This document shows positions 43,193 through 45,555 of a stretch of 45,555 nt of DNA, piece by piece (within the stretch, counting starts at the first letter, position 1; every line of letters starts with the position of its first letter). Location: assembly GCA_015689745.1 (NCBI GenBank), contig WVSO01000021.1, positions 1 through 45,555 on the forward strand, written 5' to 3'. This DNA comes from Rhodobacterales bacterium HKCCSP123 (GTDB lineage: Bacteria > Pseudomonadota > Alphaproteobacteria > Rhodobacterales > Rhodobacteraceae). A program made the position numbers and the translations under genes. Under the pieces are notes generated by a model. That model did no database searches, was not told the origin of the DNA, and was given only the letters and a program-made list of their open reading frames with translations.

Positions 43193-45555
43193 ATGGTTCA
43201 GGCTGTGTCGCGGCTGTGTGCAGTTCTGGTGATCCTGGGAGCGGCGTTCTTGCCACAGGGCGCGACGGCGCAAACACCGGTGATATCTTCCCTTCCCGCC
43301 ACCATCGGCCTCGCCCCCGTCGCCGTCACCGTCGATTTCGGCGAACCGGTGACGGGCTTCGAGCAGGCGGACATCGTCCTGAACAACCTCGCGCTGTCGA
43401 ACTTCACCGACGCGGGGCTCGGACGGTTCACCTTCGACCTGACGGCGACCACGGATGGCATCGGACGGTTCACGATCGCCACCGGCGCGGCCCTGACCCT
43501 GGCCAATGTTCCGACGAACCCGGCAAGCTCGCCGCTGGTGGCCACCGTCGCCTCGCGCCCCGCGCTCACGCTGCGCGAGATCACCCCGCCCGCCGCGCCC
43601 GGCGACGCCCACCGCGCCGTGTTCGACATCTCCGATCCCGGCGGAAGAGAGGTGACCATAGCGTCCACCGTCCCGGTGCTGAGCTCGCTCACCAATACGC
43701 AAGGCAGCTCGATCGTCCTGAACGGCACGCGGCTCCTGACGGTGCAGTTCCGGCCGACCGGGGGGCTGGTGACGGTCACCTTTCCCGCCGGTCTTCTCAC
43801 GGACATCGCTTCGGGCAACCCGTCGGCCGCGCTCGGGCCGGTCACGCTCGGTGACTTCGACGTGACCCCGCCCGCGCCGGTGCTCTCGGGGCTTGCCTCC
43901 AGCGTGGGGCTTGCGGGCGACGAGGTCACCGTCGATTTCGGCGAGGCGGTGACGGGCTTCGACCTCGACGACCTCGAGCTGACAAACCTCTCTGCCTCGA
44001 ACCTCGCCGACCTCGGCGGAGGGCGGTTCACCTTCGACGTGACCGCCACCGGCGACGGCCCCGCCTCCCTCACCATTCCCGCGGGCGCGGCTCAGGACGC
44101 GGCCGGGAACGCCAGTACCGAGGCCAGCGAGACCACCGAGGCCGTCGCCGCGCGCCCCGAAGTCACCTTCGACCGGGTCGAGCCGACAACCCGCGCCAAC
44201 GAATACCGGGTCCATTTCAACGTCACCGCCCCGGGCGGCGGCGAGATCGGCACACAGGGCGCGTACACGGTCGCCAACTTCAGCGTCGCCTCCGGCCCGA
44301 CCTTCGGCGCCACCGGCGGCGCAAGCGTCGAGGCGGTCTTCCGTGGCGTCTCGACCGGCGGGCCGGTGAGCTTCACCTTCCCGGCCGGGTACTTCCGCGA
44401 CCTGGCCAGCGGCAACGAAAGCCTCGCGGCCGGTCCCTTCGAGATCGGCGATTTCGACGTGACGCCGCCCGCCCCCGTCCTCTCGGGCCTCGCCTCCACC
44501 GTGGGCCTTGCGGGCGACGCGGTCGCCGTCGACTTCAGCGAGGAGGTGACGGGCTTCGACCTCGACGATCTCGAGCTGACCAACCTCTCGGCCGCGAACC
44601 TCACCGACCAGGGCGGCGGCACCTTCACCTTCGACGTGACCGCCACCGGCGACGGCCCCGCCTCGATCACCATCCCCGCTGGCGCGGCGCAGGATGCGGC
44701 GGGCAACCCCAGCACCGCGACCGAGGCGACCACCGCCGCCGTCGCCTCGCGCCCCGAGGTCAGCTTCCTCCGGGTCGATCCCGGTGCCGGCGAAAACGCC
44801 TACATTATCCTCTTCGACGTCTCGGCCCCCGGCGGCAGCGGCGTCACCGGCCAAACCTCCCTGACCGTACCGAATTTCGCCCTGCAAAGCGCGAGCCCCG
44901 GCGCCGTGACCGCCGACACCCCGCGGATCGAGTTCGCCTATGGCGGCACCGCCACCGGCGGGCCGGTGAGCTTCACCTTCCCTGCAGGCTTCTTCACCGA
45001 TGGCGCAAGCGGCAACACGAGCCTCGAACAGGGTCCCTTCGAGGTCGGCGATTTCGACCTCACCCCGCCCACCGTCACCCTGTCGGGCACGCCCGGCTTC
45101 CCCGGCGATCCCTACCCTCTTACCATCACCTTCAGCGAACCCGTCTCGGGCCTCGCGGCAGAGGAGATCACCACCGACGGCGCGACCATCCTCGGCCTCG
45201 TGAACACATGCGGCGGCGGCCCCTGCGCCGGCTACACCGCGCAGGTGCAGGCCGATCCGGGCCGCGAGTTCGACCATTCCGTTTCCGTGCCCGCGACCGC
45301 GGCCGAGGATGCGGCGGGCAACGGCAACCTCGCCCCGGCCCCCTTCACCCCGCCGCCCGCCGACGGCAGCGCGCCCGTGGCGACCATCTCGGGCCTGCCG
45401 GACGGGTTCACCGGGCCGCTCACCGCGACGCTCACCTTCGACTGGGGCGAGGAGGTCTTCGGCTTCGACCGATCCGACATCACCGTGACGGGCGGCACGC
45501 TCGAGTTCGACCGCTGCATCGCCACGCCGGACATGATGCCGATCGTCGGTCGGCT
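43193..45555 (+). CDS. Secreted protein of alternating Ig-like repeat modules (cut by right edge)
   Basis: The frame is open from ATG 43193 to the window end, at least 787 codons. GAGGGTG stands about 8-9 nt upstream. A Sec signal peptide of 26 residues (SRLCAVLVILGAAFLPQGATA, cut before Q) is followed by two alternating module types. Module A (about 95 residues) is a bacterial Ig-like domain of the Big_12 kind: VTVDFGEAVTGFDLDDLELTNLSASNL, FTFDVTATGDGPASLTIPAGAAQDAAGN. Module B (about 105 residues) has RPEVTF, VTAPGGGEIGT, GGPVSFTFPAG and ends GPFEIGDFDVTPP. Order: A (43274), B, A (43874), B, A (44471), B, A (45068), A (45371). The A-B period is 199-200 codons. Likely a surface adhesin or exported matrix protein; its C-terminus and anchoring are outside the window. 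Confidence 0.88.
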   Translation, partial: MVQAVSRLCAVLVILGAAFLPQGATAQTPVISSLPATIGLAPVAVTVDFGEPVTGFEQADIVLNNLALSNFTDAGLGRFTFDLTATTDGIGRFTIATGAALTLANVPTNPASSPLVATVASRPALTLREITPPAAPGDAHRAVFDISDPGGREVTIASTVPVLSSLTNTQGSSIVLNGTRLLTVQFRPTGGLVTVTFPAGLLTDIASGNPSAALGPVTLGDFDVTPPAPVLSGLASSVGLAGDEVTVDFGEAVTGFDLDDLELTNLSASNLADLGGGRFTFDVTATGDGPASLTIPAGAAQDAAGNASTEASETTEAVAARPEVTFDRVEPTTRANEYRVHFNVTAPGGGEIGTQGAYTVANFSVASGPTFGATGGASVEAVFRGVSTGGPVSFTFPAGYFRDLASGNESLAAGPFEIGDFDVTPPAPVLSGLASTVGLAGDAVAVDFSEEVTGFDLDDLELTNLSAANLTDQGGGTFTFDVTATGDGPASITIPAGAAQDAAGNPSTATEATTAAVASRPEVSFLRVDPGAGENAYIILFDVSAPGGSGVTGQTSLTVPNFALQSASPGAVTADTPRIEFAYGGTATGGPVSFTFPAGFFTDGASGNTSLEQGPFEVGDFDLTPPTVTLSGTPGFPGDPYPLTITFSEPVSGLAAEEITTDGATILGLVNTCGGGPCAGYTAQVQADPGREFDHSVSVPATAAEDAAGNGNLAPAPFTPPPADGSAPVATISGLPDGFTGPLTATLTFDWGEEVFGFDRSDITVTGGTLEFDRCIATPDMMPIVGR
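43274..45067 (+). repeat. About 600-bp tandem repeat inside the Ig-like protein gene
   Basis: Three A-B units recur at 597-600 bp. The GTGACGGGCTTCGACCTCGA segment at 43949 reappears at 44546 (597 bp later), and GGCCGGTGAGCTTCACCTTC at 44361 reappears at 44961 (600 bp later). The second and third units are much more similar to each other than to the first, which fits recent duplication by unequal crossing over. Confidence 0.85.

Noticed and set aside
42824-45277. 817-codon minus-strand frame over the Ig-like gene
   Set aside because: The plus-strand frame has a signal peptide, Shine-Dalgarno and repeated Ig-like motifs; the minus frame merely mirrors the repeats.

Overview
The window is high-GC DNA from an alphaproteobacterium, most likely a marine Rhodobacteraceae (Roseobacter-group) member. 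The basis is strong G/C bias at third codon positions, the gene order lptF-lptG-lptD-surA-pdxA beside pepA-holC, the ccmABCDG cluster near acnA, a tctCBA solute transporter, and a perfect FNR/FnrL box. No tRNA, rRNA, insertion sequence, CRISPR array or phage gene was seen. It reads as core chromosome with a few accessory patches.

Layout. 1-0.9 kb: the 3' end of an unknown gene, a terminator pair and a DUF3307 membrane protein. 1.0-4.5 kb (minus strand): a signalling cluster of sensor kinase, single-domain response regulator, response regulator with a GGDEF-like remnant, and Hpt protein. 4.8-7.9 kb (minus): tripartite tricarboxylate transporter tctC-tctB-tctA. 8-8.8 kb (minus): tandem universal stress protein. 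9.3-11.2 kb (plus): a 2OG-Fe(II) oxygenase, then a TfoX C-terminal-domain protein between two tiny ORFs that share a DWASI C-terminus. 11.3-13 kb (minus): ndk and a Bcr/CflA-type efflux pump. 13.1-16.2 kb (plus): ABC-F ATPase, MarC-family protein and retropepsin-like protease. 16.2-18.1 kb (minus): pepA-holC. 18.3-25.0 kb (plus): the LPS export and outer-membrane biogenesis operon lptFGD-surA-pdxA.

25.0-25.9 kb (minus): a short operon with a DksA/TraR zinc-finger protein and two unknown small proteins. It has a textbook class II FNR promoter: the TTGAT-N4-ATCAA box is centred 41.5 bp upstream of the inferred start and TAGAAT sits at -10. 26.0-30.4 kb: phosphatase-like proteins, an EamA permease, an LpxL-like acyltransferase with an altered catalytic motif, a DUF1223 protein and a membrane methyltransferase. 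30.4-33.2 kb (minus): aconitase acnA. 33.5-37.1 kb: a tiny membrane protein, a YebC-type regulator, a hypothetical protein and an SLC13/RCK permease. 37.2-40.0 kb (plus): cytochrome c maturation ccmA-B-C-D-G. 40.04-40.13 kb: an array of four perfect palindromes, all centred on TTGCAA and spaced 22-23 bp. 40.2-41.4 kb (minus): an XRE regulator, sdhE and a MarR-type regulator. 41.5-42.7 kb: aspartate aminotransferase. 43.2 kb to the right edge: a secreted protein of alternating Ig-like repeats, cut by the window end.

The parts most likely to be undescribed are the TTGCAA palindrome array, the FNR-driven DksA-like operon, the paired DWASI micro-proteins with an SD-hiding hairpin before the TfoX-like gene, and the 11-bp-phased TGCCACATTC repeats upstream of two micro-ORFs. 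Functions are read from sequence motifs and remembered family features; no database search was run.
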